A DNA stretch of 64,000 nt, taken from assembly GCA_012976225.1 (NCBI GenBank), contig JAAVVG010000002.1, forward strand, positions 682,001 through 746,000, given 5' to 3'. Below, piece after piece: positions 35,668 through 45,997 of the stretch (the first letter of the stretch is position 1; the number at the start of each line of letters is the position of its first letter). This DNA is from Golubevia sp. BC0850 (lineage: Eukaryota; Basidiomycota; Exobasidiomycetes; Golubeviales; Golubeviaceae). The notes beneath the pieces were generated by a model. That model had not been told where the DNA came from, ran no database searches, and was given only the letters and a program-made list of their open reading frames with translations. The position numbers and the translations under genes were made by a program.

Positions 35668-36014
35668 ATGGATCTAAGTAACGCACTCTCTGGACTGAAA
35701 GGACCTGGTTCTTCTGCTGAAAAGAAAGAAGCTTTGAAAGCTCAAGTTTCAAATGAGATCGCAATGCAAAACGCTCAAACCCTCATCTCCAATGCTACAA
35801 ACAAATGCTACAAAGCTGTAAGTATTACATCAGCAGAATTCACAAATCTAAGACTGGCTAGCTACAACAGAGAAGAGAAGATTGGAATCTAATCCATCGA
35901 AACCTTCTCTACTTCTCAGTGCGTTCCTTCACCTTCCACTTCTCTCTCGTCAAAGGAAGAGACTTGTGTAACAAGGTGTCTAGACAGATACTTTGAAGCC
36001 TTTAATATCGTCAG
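35668..36014 (+). CDS. TIM13: Mitochondrial intermembrane-space chaperone Tim13
   Basis: Small Tim that, with Tim8, escorts hydrophobic precursors across the intermembrane space. Exons 35668-35817 and 35920-36014 are certain. Seen: MDLSNALSGLKG, EIAMQNAQTLISNATNKCYK, and the twin CX3C motifs CYKAC (split by the intron) and CVTRC, with CLDRYFEAFNIVS after the second. A donor GTGAGT at 36015 shows another exon, but it could not be fixed. The acceptor at 36171 would add Ser-Ile-Pro and stop; the one near 36043 adds a slightly longer tail. Total length of about 85-90 residues fits the family. Confidence 0.9.
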
Positions 36015-37130
36015 GTGAGTTTTTGAGCTGGGTCATCATATCAGAGCCGAGGGTGTGGGAAGGCAATGAGCTCAGAGAAGTGGAAGTATGGAGAAGATTT
36101 TTGTTTGGAGAGTAGAACCAGCTGGAAGGATCTAATGAAGCCTCGGACATGTTCAAATTGGCTCTTGTTCAGCATACCTTAAATCTGAATAGACGCAGAA
36201 AGACTAAACGAATGAAGAAGGGGAGTAGAAGAGAACTGGAATGAGCTCATCAGCTTGCGAAGGTCTCTGGAGGGCTCTGCTTCTCAGCAAAGATCTACGG
36301 AGCTTTAGCCAAGTTCTTCGATTCTGATCTGATTAGCCTCGGAATCATGATTTTGACGCAGAGAAGAGCGCCTCGGAGGGGTTTCGGCCACATCTTTCGA
36401 GAGAGAGGCCTCGAAACGCTTCTCTCTTGCCTCTCCTATAGGTGAAGTTTCACTTTGACCATTGAAACACTGACATGCAATCTTCAAATCTCATCCCATT
36501 TCTTCCCAGCTCCACTTACGTTCGTAGGGTGGCTTCAGAAAGAGAATCCGTGCCAGCAACTCTGATGTAGAAAGTTGAGCCCGTCTCCTTCCTCTCGATT
36601 CGAAGCTTGGAACCTGATGACATCTGTAATCTTTGGACCTGTTTCTGTAGAGATTGGGTTTCGAAGCCGTCCCGCCTCAATCTCTCTGAGAGCCTCGCTT
36701 TCTACCAGTACCTCGTTCGCCTCTCAGGCTATCAGCCCTTCCTCTCTATATCTCCTGTTTCTTAACCTCATGTATTCTATCCTCATCTTTGCACACCTCT
36801 CAAAATATTTTTCTAGAGTTCCTAGATGCGCTTTCCGTCTACTGCAGTACCGAGTACGCAGCCTTCACCCGAAGAGATTCCTCGATCGCCCATTACTCTG
36901 AGTGAGGAAGGTGTCGTTTAGAAGAATCAATGAAACAAGTGTCATAAAGATGACCAGAGTTCCAAAGAACGGTATGTTCGTTGCTACGAAAGAAAGAGGG
37001 GCCTAGAGGGTTGCAGACTACAAAAGGCAAAAGCGATTCCTCAACTTCCTCTTTCCTACTCCAACCTTCAAGATGCAAGATGAGTCTCCGATCCCTTAGC
37101 TGACAGACCACTGGTCCTCTTCTTCTCTTC
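36015..37130. other. Poorly resolved region with a coding-like patch
   Basis: It holds the unplaced last exon of TIM13. On the minus strand, about 36700-36540 reads as a basic coiled-coil-like peptide (RLRRDGFETQSLQKQVQRLQ then FYIRVAGTDSLSEATLR) ending at a GTAAGT donor. A second open stretch follows at 36487-36305, ending RIEELG, but the two do not join in phase with any acceptor I tried. This may be an unrecognised minus-strand gene or a remnant. Confidence 0.3.
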
Positions 37131-37131
37131 C

Positions 37132-37822
37132 GTGGGTCCAGTCAACAACTCTTCCAATCCTATCTTCTGCCCTAGTCCCCTCAGTCAACTCTTGAGTCAC
37201 GATCGTCCAACTAGCAAAGCGACTAGGAAGAGCTTCAAAGTCCTTCATCAAAGGAAGTTAGAAGCACTTCGTTCCCATTTCCATTCGTCTCAAGTCCCTA
37301 TCGATTTAGATCTTTCAGAATTTCTAGCAAGTGATCCTTTGATTGCTTATCTAGCATCTCTCCACTCCAGTGTATTGACTACGGTCTCTAACCTAATCGA
37401 ATCAAACAGACTCAGGAAAAAGGTTTCAGCAGCTCGATCAAACGCTAGGTTAAAGAGAAAGGCAGAATTCTTCATTCACGAATTTCTTCAACCCTACCTG
37501 ATTCTCGAAAGTTTGATTAAAATTTATGGATATGATCAAATTGAAGGTAGTTTATGATGAAGTCAGATCAGAGTTTCAAAGAGAGAACCAAAAAGCAAGC
37601 ACAGAGAAAGAAACGAAGAGATTAGAAGCTAAAGAGCTAAATCAGGCAAATCAAAGGTTGGAGACAATCAGAAAGTACGAAGGAGAGAGGAAACAGAGAG
37701 AGAACGAGGCTGAAATAGAGAGACTGCTAGGGAAGGAGAGCCTGAATTATGTTGATCAATGGAGATTGGCCGAGTTTCATGGAAGACACAGAGCAGCGGG
37801 TCCCTCTAGCTTACGTCGTTAA
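37132..37822 (+). pseudogene. Unidentified charged coiled-coil protein, frame-split
   Basis: Two overlapping + strand frames appear to belong to one gene. The first (to 37557) reads VLHQRKLEALRSHFHSS, VPIDLDLSEFLASDPLIAYL and KRKAEFFIHEFLQPYLI. The second (37526-37822) is a charged coiled coil (KVVYDEVRSEFQRENQKAST, RKYEGERKQRENEAEIERLL) ending PSSLRR. No intron of plausible size joins them, and the first frame has no ATG: it opens after a stop at about 37090, and the first candidate codon is GTG. So it is either a broken gene or a model with a missing 5' exon and a frameshift. No family was recognised. Confidence 0.35.
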
Positions 37823-38257
37823 CGACCTTGTCCGTAATTCTCTACTTTCAAAACTTTGAATTCCGTTTCTCTTTCACCCCCGTAGCTGTTCCCGTGTCCC
37901 AATGAAAAGTGAGATCTCTCTTTCATTCTTTTCCATTCATGTCAACATTCCACATTTCACTGTTCATTCCATCTTCTGTCCCCACCGAATCGAATGGACT
38001 GCTCATGCAAACAAATCATCATCAATGCAAAAGCTGCTCTCAATCAACCAAGTCAAACCGCAACAACACTTCGGGGAGATGTCGCAAGAAGATGGAAGGG
38101 GCGAGAGCTGGAGACTTGAGAAAAGGACTCAATCATTTCCAGAGATCGTTGGATCATTAACCCGGTAGAGAGGAAGTGCAACCCCCTTTCTTGTTAAAGT
38201 TAAAAGTTCAAAGCGTTGGAGCTCTTTCATTCTTGTCGTCTGTTTATTCCAGCCCAG
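37823..38257. other. Intergenic region with short open frames
   Basis: Between the coiled-coil frames and the end of the F-box gene. A + strand open frame (37909-38160) has a T/C-rich start and a basic end (NTSGRCRKKMEGARAGDLRK). There is no family match, and I do not call it a gene. Confidence 0.4.
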
Positions 38258-39813
38258 TCACGGGCTCTTCGTCTGCGCAAACCACTTACTGATCGCCTTC
38301 ACGAAACCTGGTCTCAATGGGCAATAAAGCTTCAAATTCAATGATTGTAGAGCGAGAACATCTCCTTGTAGAAGTTGCTACCATCCGTCTGCGTGACGGG
38401 AGAACTCACCTTCACTTTCTTCTGATTGAAATTTGAGTCTCTGCAAGTGAAGAGACACAGCTTCAACCAGAGGCATCGATGTGCATAGTGGCAACTCCGA
38501 AAAAATGAGATGGATGTCCAGCTTTCGAATCTTATCCGGCCATGAATCTGACAGTTCCAAGTCTCTGGATCACCCAGCATCTCCCAGTCCTAGAGAACGA
38601 ATCTTCAGTTGGAAGTCATACCATCTCGAGTGTGGTTCACAAGGAGATGGAATCTGAAATCGAGTCGAAAGAAACGGGAGGGATATGGTGACACGGCCAT
38701 TGATTGGAGACTTTGAATGAGATGGATGGAACCAGGATAGAGTGCGATTCGAAAGTGGATGGAAAGAGAGTGAGAGAGGGAGGGAGGGTGAAAGAGTGAG
38801 AGTGAAAGATTCAATCTCAAACTGCAGTATGAAAGGCAAGGATGGTGAAGGTTGAAAGCGAAGGGAAGCGAGCGATCGTGAGACAACCCAGTAGACGCAA
38901 GAATTAGATGCAGATTGTCCCAATCGTTACGGTCGACCACCTCTATTCTAAGTTTTGAGATGTATGAGACAGCTCGCGGCTCTACAGGTAAATGAAATCC
39001 TAGTATACTTATGATTGTCTCTGGAGAAGGGAGCCGGAAAGTAATTTGATTCCCAGAGTTGAAGATTGGGAAACGCCAGAGGTCTGATCTCGCGGTCTCC
39101 ATCCACGCTCTTTATGAATTCTATGTCCAGATGCTTCAGTGAATGACTTGAGGGTTCCAAGATATCTCTCCCTTCTCTGGAAGTTAACATCCACCCTATG
39201 ATCAGCGAAGTGAGGTTGCTGAGAAGTTGACCAGCTAGTCCCAGAATATTTGTACTCTTCCAGATCCCTAAGACTTTGAGATATTTTCCCTCTCTTTCAT
39301 GAAAGTCTTCCTGGCATTCTTGACTATCTTGGACTTCAATGAAGAGATTGGTAGTGCTCTCCCAATCTCTGTTGACCAGTCTGAATTCAATCAGTTGAGG
39401 GAGACTGTGAAGAAGAGCTGCCATGCTACGTGTTATGTCGTCTTCATACTCAAAACCGAGGTTGAAAATTCGAAGAATCTCCCTTGATCCTAACAGAATA
39501 GCAGGAAGACCAGAAGCAGGAGTAGGTTCATCTTCCTTGTCTTCCATTTCTCTTGCCTCGATGGACAACGAAATCTCTCTCAAAGTACTTTGGCTCTTGC
39601 TATCGAAAAATTCCAGAATGGTTTCTAGCTCTGAGTCTTTCCTTTCCTCTCCCAGGACGAGTCTGCGCCAGAGAGTTCTGTTTTGGTTGATGAGATCTGA
39701 CCATTCCTTCCAAACTCTCCTAGTCTTGACCATTTGCTGGCAATCTAATCTCTCGAGACTCCTAGAAGTACTTGGGAAGGGAGTCTGTCGATCTTGGAAG
39801 CTGAAGAATCCAT
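38258..39813 (-). pseudogene. F-box/LRR-type protein gene, frame-disrupted
   Basis: An F-box protein would recruit targets to an SCF ubiquitin ligase. The ATG at 39813 opens MDSSASKIDRLPSQVLLG, a typical F-box start, but the matching continuation SLERLDCQQMVKTRRVWKEW is in another frame; one extra base near 39760 would be needed and there is no room for an intron. Downstream come LRR-like stretches (LREISLSIEAREMED, LIIGWMLTSREG, ILEPSSHSLKHLDIEFIKS). A second phase conflict lies near 38995, before RAVSYISKLRIEVVDRND. The 3' part includes the 288-bp duplicated block, then LELSDSWPDKIRKLDIH, SMPLVEAVSLHLQ and, after a last intron, QLLQGDVLALQSLNLKLYC. The stop is at 38258. Probably a recent pseudogene; assembly error is the alternative. 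Divergent from LUC7. Confidence 0.6.
38509..38796 (-). repeat. 288-bp duplicated segment, copy B
   Basis: Reverse-complement partner of 23292-23579, differing at two positions. It lies inside the 3' half of the F-box/LRR gene, where it fits the surrounding coding context, so this is the likelier donor locus. Confidence 0.92.
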
Positions 39814-40071
39814 GGGAGAAAGCGGACTGAAGGGAAAGGAGAACGAAGGGAAGAAGAGAGTCAGAGAGAATCGAGAAAACCCGAGTGATTGTCGATCAAT
39901 TTTGATCTCACATTTCGATAGTTGGGAATGAAATAAGAGGCAAAGCGATTATGGTGTGAGGAGGGGATGGAGGAAGAGGAGAGGCACAAAATAATTGAGG
40001 AGTTGTCCTGAGATACTTTGAACTCAACACCAACAAGCCACTAACGTGCTCCCCCAAAATCGACTGTCAAG

Positions 40072-41839
40072 ATGGGACGAATGGCAGAAATTCAGAGAAT
40101 GCAATTGGAGAAGATCATGGATGCTTCTTGTGAGTAGTCTGCCATGGGATGGTTCAGCATCCCAGAAAGAAGCTCATTTACCTGCTCTAACTTCGATCCC
40201 TCCCTCTCCTCTCAGTGATGGGCCTTTCGACTGAGAAGCTATCATTCAAGGATGCTAAAGTTTGCAAGAACTTTCTGTGTGGAGTTTGCCCTCATGACTT
40301 GTTCAGTAATACTGTTAGTAGGAAGAGAGGGCTGCTGCTGCTCCAAGAGCCCAATCTTTTCCTTTGCTGATTCTCTTCTTTCTTCTTGTTTGATAATACC
40401 AGAAAGTAGACTTAGGACCATGTCCCAAATCTCATCACCCAAGACTCAAGCAAGATTACAACGATGCTCTTTCCTTGGGCGAATCTTATCCAGCCTTCGA
40501 AGCCGAATTCCAATCCAACATGCACTCCTTCATCTCTTCAATTGATTTCAAGATCACACTGAATAAGCGGAGAATTGATCAAACGCCAGAAGAATTACAG
40601 AAGTTCAGTAACATGATGCGGGAGATAGGAGAGATAGAAAGGATTTATGAGAAAAGTATGCTGGAAGTTGAAAGGCTTGGAGAGGAAGGTCTGGTAGAAG
40701 AATCTTTGAAGGAGCTGGATAGAAGTGAAGCTATCAAGAGTGAAAAAGAAGCCAAAGAGGCCGAACTTCAGAGATTGAACGATAGTGCTGGTGCTAGTGG
40801 TCATCAAAAGCTCAGAGTCTGTGATGTCTGTGGAGCTTATCTGAGTGTGTTGGATAGTGACAGGAGACTGGCGGACCATTTTGGTGGAAGGGTGAGTACG
40901 AAGATGATTGGAGTTGCAGAGCAGAAAGATCAGACGGGTGAACAGGGGGCATAGTGAATGAGAGAAAGAGAGGAGCAGAGCAAGGATGAGAGTGCAAGGC
41001 CAAGAAGAGCCTATCGCAGGAACCATCGGCAAGGACAGAGGAGAGATCAGGAAAATTTCGAAAGACGGTCAAGTATCTGAAAGAATGGTGCTGGGGAAAC
41101 TTGAAACGAAGAGTGAGCGTGGGATCAGGTTGCTATGCTTTGCTTCATCGAGAAGAAATGTCGCTCTCATCTCTTCTCTGTGACATTGCATTGCTCTTAA
41201 AGGCAAAATTTCAGGCTTAAAGGGAAAGAGCGAGAAAGGAATCATCGAAGAGGAAGAAATCGCTGGAGAGCAATCGTTTCTTCGTCTTCTCAAATTAGAT
41301 CCGACTTCACATATCCTGCTTTCTCCTTCCTGACTCACTGATCTGACTTTTACTTTTCACTTTATCCTCCTTGCCTCTCTTGTCAAAATCAGATGCATCT
41401 GGGATACCTTCGAATTCGAGAAATGATCCAAGAATTTCAAGAAAGAAAGCTCAACCCCGCTGCAGCCAAACCGACAACAGAGACTTCATCAGTGGACGTG
41501 AACATGTCATCAAATCCAAACATTTCAGCTGGTGGTATGGACGACTACAGGCCTATGCAGAGGCCTAGAGACAGGGAAAAGGACAGAGGAAGAGGTGGAG
41601 ATAGGAAACGAAGTAGGAGTCCGTCAGGTGCGAGTGGGGGCAGATACAACAATTCTAGGTGAGTTTCTGGTTTCCTTGAAAATCAGATGGATTCTGCCTT
41701 CCCTTCTCCCTCTGTATTCTTGCCGAATCCTCCTCGAACTGACGTTTCTCTCACCTCTTCCTTTTCTCCTCTCCCTTAAATCTCCCTTCTCTTCTCGACT
41801 TCCCAACTCTCGTCAATTTTCAGGAATGATCGGCGCTGA
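40072..41839 (+). CDS. LUC7: U1 snRNP-associated protein Luc7
   Basis: Splicing factor that stabilises U1 snRNP at 5' splice sites. Exons 40072-40129, 40216-40313, 40403-40891, 41393-41658 and 41824-41839 join in phase for 308 residues. Seen: LEKIMDASLMGLS, the first zinc finger VCKNFLCGVCPHDLFSNT with KVDLGPCPKSHHP, a helical region (RRIDQTPEELQKF, IYEKSMLEVERLGEEGLV), and the second zinc finger KLRVCDVCGAYLSVLDSDRR with LADHFGGRMHLGYLRIREMI. The tail is Arg/Asp/Ser-rich (DREKDRGRGGDRKRSRSPS). The intron between HFGGR and MHLGY is 501 nt, far longer than its neighbours, and the last exon is only 16 nt (Arg-Asn-Asp-Arg-Arg-stop). Confidence 0.94.
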
Positions 41840-42265
41840 ATAACTCCAAACCCAAAATCACAGAATCAGATTTCCCTACAGCGGTTCCGAAGGCCTTATT
41901 TAGTAGCTCGCCTCGATTGTCCGCTTCCAACCTCAGATCCAATCGCTTGTGCTTTTCTTCCTCTTGACTTCTCCCTTTTCTCGGTCCTTTGTCCACCTAG
42001 TCTTCGAGTCCACTTCTTCAAACAATTTGTCTCACTCCAAAACACAAACATCAATCGTTCGTTGTCTCTAAGTGTAAGCTGTACGATATTTAATTCTATC
42101 AACTCGATTTGTCTGAGCACTGTATATGCTTGTGACTGCGTGACTGCCGTGATCCAATTTCACTTTTGAGCGGCACGAATTTGGACAGAGAACAGAAATG
42201 AAACGTGGTTCGGCGTTCTCTTCTTTCCAAGGCTTCTCCCTCCCATCGCATCAATCTCATCCAAT
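41840..42265. other. Intergenic region
   Basis: The 426 bp between LUC7 and the Zn2Cys6 gene, both +. It contains a T/C-rich LUC7 3' end and the promoter of the next gene. No other feature was recognised. Confidence 0.5.
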
Positions 42266-43477
42266 ATGGAGCCCATCAACATAATCGCAACAACATCTGC
42301 AGCAGTTCCTCCTTCCAAGCAGATCCAGAAGAGACCACCTGGCTCTCCGGCTTGTGTCGTAAGTTTCACCTTTCAACTTCAAACTCCAGAGCTCTTCAAC
42401 TGCGACCGTCTGTCTCAATCCAACCTGACTCTGATCTCGTCTGCACCTCTTCGACCTTCCACAGATGCAGAACAATGAAAGTGAGATGCCAATCGGAACG
42501 AAGAGTGAGCAGTACGCTGACAAGACACAGAACAAACGAAAAGGAAGAATGGTGGACTGAATCGGCAAACCTGCTCCTCTACCCTTCCTTCACTGTTACA
42601 GAATCCCTGTCAAAAATGTGTTGATGCAGGACTCACATGCACATTCGAGCGCGCAAACAACAAGGTCAGTTCGAAGAGTGACGAGTGTCGTGCGACTTGT
42701 ATAGTGATTTCTGAACTGCTCTGCCTTCCTCCAATTCTCTAACAATCCTTTCAGCCTGACAGACAACGTCCTAGTACCGGATCATCCAATTCTACGAGGA
42801 CTCCAGGTCCCAATTTGGCTGAACCTTCTGCAACCTCTTCTTCGCCAGACCAACTTGCCGAGCATGGTCCGAATCTTCTTCTTCTTCAACCTCAACGTAT
42901 GGATGCCAGTGGTCGATTCTACAATTTTGCAGGTGAGTTTCAACGAGAATTAGAGACTGAAAAGGCAGAGGCTCTCAAAATCAGGACGGAGCTCGAACAA
43001 CTTAAAATCACTCATCATAACCTGAAGCTCGAAAACAACCAGAGATTGAACAATCTCTATTCGAATGGAGCTCAATCTCACGCTAGTACAATAGAAGAAC
43101 TGAAGTCGAAATTACACAACCAGGAGAGGTTGAATAAGAATTTGGAGACACAATTGGTTCTATCTAGAGATGAAATTCAGTCGAGGGTTTCCGAGTTAGA
43201 AGCAGAAAGAAACAGAACAAATCGCAACATCAATCCAGGTGCGACTACTCAAGGCGCCCAGAATCCTTATCAGTTTGATGCTCTGATTCCGTCAATGAAG
43301 GTTAAGGTAGAGGGAGAAGAGAGGGACAGCTCTGGCGGGTCAAACGGCCATAGATCGTTCCACTCTATTGTATCTGATCATGGTCTGGATTCTAATGGAA
43401 AGAGAAAGGAAAGGGGTGATGAGCAAGGAGAGAATGGTCAGGGGAGCGGCGTCCAGAGATCTAGATACGGAGACTGA
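42266..43477 (+). CDS. Zn2Cys6 (fungal binuclear cluster) transcription factor
   Basis: Fungal-specific regulator. Exons 42266-42358, 42465-42504, 42602-42664 and 42755-43477. The cluster is complete: Pro-Gly-Ser-Pro-Ala-Cys ends exon 1, exon 2 reads CRTMKVRCQSERR, exon 3 NPCQKCVDAGLTCTFERANN, and exon 4 starts PDRQRP, so six Cys are present. A coiled coil follows (LETEKAEALKIRTELEQLK, and RLNKNLETQLVLSRDEIQS),  with an acidic and Ser-rich end. It is short (about 305 residues) and I see no fungal-specific middle homology domain. The join of exons 1 and 2 is out of phase with canonical sites, although the Cys spacing demands it. The target genes are unknown. Confidence 0.82.
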
Positions 43478-43739
43478 CAGAGAGATTTTGTCTGTAAAAT
43501 ACTCTGGCTGAACTGCACTACGCCTTCGCGCCTTCTTACTCGAGATCACTGTAACCTGTAGCGCGCCGCCGATTCTAACAGGTGGTCTCACAGAAAGATG
43601 AAGTCAAGAGTGAAGCACTGACGAAGAACGTCTTCTCGAACAATCCCCTGCTCAATTTCTATTTGGCGCTCGATTTGAAATCGATAAGACAGAGAGTTTT
43701 ATTAAATCGAAATCTTGATACAAACGACGCTGTAAGTCA

Positions 43740-45799
43740 TCAGCTCTCTACTCCTTTCTTCAAACTTTCCCATTTCAACTCCTCATCTCCCGCACTCCAT
43801 CCTCTGACAAGTTTCCCTTGCCACCTCCCTTTGTTCCCGCCTCCCTTGACTTTCTTTCCCAACTCAGATTCAGTAACATGTTTCGCAACTTGACTGACAA
43901 TCTTTGCAGAGTTGAGCTGAGCTGGAGTCTCTTTTTTAGCTGATTTCTTTGCTACTTTCTTGTCAGTAGAGGAAACTTCTTCTGAGGCTTCCGATAGATG
44001 AGTTCCGCCACCTACTGAGAAGATCAGGAGTGAACCTTCAGAGCTTGTATTTGGAGGAGGATTGATAGGACCACAAGAAGCACAAATAATTACAAGAGGT
44101 AAAGCTTCTCCCTTTTGATTCTCCAAGTGACTGCATAGGTCTGTTGATTCCTTGGAAAGTGATGAGATCGATTCCAAAGTTGCCTCAGTTCTATGAAGCG
44201 AAACGATGACTTGAGATTTCTCTCCTTGAACCGTTTCAATCCTCAAACTTGAACCTGAAAGACTTGCTTGTTTATCTTTGTACCTTTTGATTGAATACGT
44301 CAAAGGAGAGCTTTTCTCATCAGATTCCTTTAAAGCTTTCAGGCTCTTTTCTAAGATCTCAATGGCTTTCTCTCGAGCCCATTCCTCTTCTTTCTTAGAT
44401 TCTTTCTTTTTAACATCTCTATCTCTTTTGAGTAACTCTTGAATTCTGACCAGAGCTTCAGATTCGTTGCAACCTAATGATTTGGAGATTTCTAAATTCG
44501 AATTCCAGCCACTTGAGAGAAAGGTCAAAGTTCTAGAACCGAAAGAGAAGTATAATCTAATGTTGGTACCTCTAACTTTTGTTGCAGATGTTAATGGAAG
44601 AATGAATGAAGGCGATAGAGGTGAAAGAGATGTGAGATGAGTCCCACAGCATCTGTAGTTAGATGGAATAAAGTGAGAAAGGTAAAAGATACATGATCAG
44701 AATTTTCTGAAGATCGAGAAGAAAGGGCGAGTCCTACTCACGGATTTCTGTCTACTCCATCAATAATCACAGTTCTGATGACTCCTTTTCTTCCAGCTTT
44801 TCCATTCTCATCTTTGTAGTTATCAGGAATAGAGTCAGGTCGAACGACATCTTCTTCTTGTTCAACTTCGACTCTGACAGAAGGGATTGATCCTTCTGAA
44901 CCACTAATCAATTGATTCATTCTTGAAGAGACCCATTCAAATTCTTCAGATGTTGGAAGTCTTGGTAGTTCGATGTATGGAGGATTAGGGAAAGAAGGTA
45001 AACCCCAAGAGAGAGTTGGAATTGGAGTGAGAGGCGATGGGAGAGTTTCGAAGAGCGCTGAGATGAGATGCTGGAAGGGGGGAGAGATGGATTGGGGTTG
45101 GAGAGGATTTCAGTTCTGGATCTCTGTGACTATAAAGGAGGGGTGATATAAGAGGACTGTTTAGACGAAGATTGCGAGGAAAGAGCTCTGAGCTTATCTT
45201 CTCTGCTTTCCAGACCGCGTATCCTCTTCCTCCTCTACAGCATCCCCAGAAAGACTTGAAACACTATTTCGACTCACCTGCCCTGTATGACACTGCATAT
45301 GATCTATTCTTCTGTCCCAATCAACCTCTACCAGGACGGACTTTCCTTGGCCAGAGGACAACCAGTCCTCTGCCTCTTTTCTCTGCGCCTCTTCCTCTGG
45401 CAGTCTAACAAAATGCAGAGCATCAAGATTTCTTCTGATTGCGTTTTCAACTCTGAGCTTTAGAGTGGTTCCGATTAGAGAAATGGATCCTGTATCAGCA
45501 GGTTGTCCGCCACCTTCAGGGAAGAGACAAGTGTCATGAAGAAGTAGCTCATAGAGAGGAGGAGAATTGAGATTGATACTTGATTTATCTTTCTTGTCCA
45601 ATTTCCGTTGAACGAGTTGAGATTTGACTAGAGAAGTTTCAAGTGATTTAAGATTTGGATCTCTTTGACAAGCGAGAAGGCCGACCGGAAGTGAAGAAAC
45701 TGGAGGTATCGAGAAATTCAATGGGCAATAACTTGATGGAGTTGAGCTCGAGGGTAGAGTCGGTATACCACAAAGTATATTGGTTGCCATGTTTGACAT
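43740..45799 (-). CDS. Alanyl-tRNA editing protein (AlaX/AARSD1 family)
   Basis: Free-standing editing enzyme that deacylates Ser- (or Gly-) mischarged tRNA-Ala. Exons 45799-45278, 45070-44742 and 44652-43740 join in phase for 587 residues. Seen: LHDTCLFPEGGGQPADTGSI, the first zinc-ligand motif HMQCHTGQHLI (HxxxH, split by intron 1 after Gln), NPCCGTHLTSL with the second metal ligands (Cys and His, across intron 2), and LYFSFGSRTLTFL. A C-terminal region of about 250 residues has long charged helices (RDVKKKESKKEEEWAREKAI) and a Gly-rich LLIFSVGGGTHLSEA, followed by a Lys-rich end. No alanyl-tRNA synthetase catalytic domain is present. Head-to-head with the hydroxyacid dehydrogenase over 198 bp. 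Confidence 0.9.
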
Positions 45800-45903
45800 T
45801 TAGATCGGAATAGAGCAGCCGGCGTGGGAAGGGAAGGGAAGGGGAAAGAAGGTGACTTGAATCGAGTTCTTCCAAGCTCCCCACGTCTTCACCAATTTTT
45901 GAC

Positions 45904-45911
45904 TATAAAAG
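45904..45911 (+). promoter_or_regulatory. TATA box (TATAAAAG)
   Basis: A perfect TATAAAAG 94 bp upstream of the ATG at 45998, inside the 198-bp divergent promoter shared with the alanyl-tRNA editing gene. Assigned to the + strand gene by orientation. Confidence 0.5.
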
Positions 45912-45997
45912 ATCCTTTTTCCCACTCAAAATTCCTTCTTCCCACTTTATCATTCCTCCTCAGAACCGTTTCAACTTCTTCCACTCAACCGCCTACG

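Noticed and set aside
38509-38796. The 288-bp block as a transposable element
   Set aside because: It has no terminal inverted repeats, no target-site duplications that I can see, and it encodes part of a host F-box/LRR protein, so gene conversion or segmental copying is more likely.
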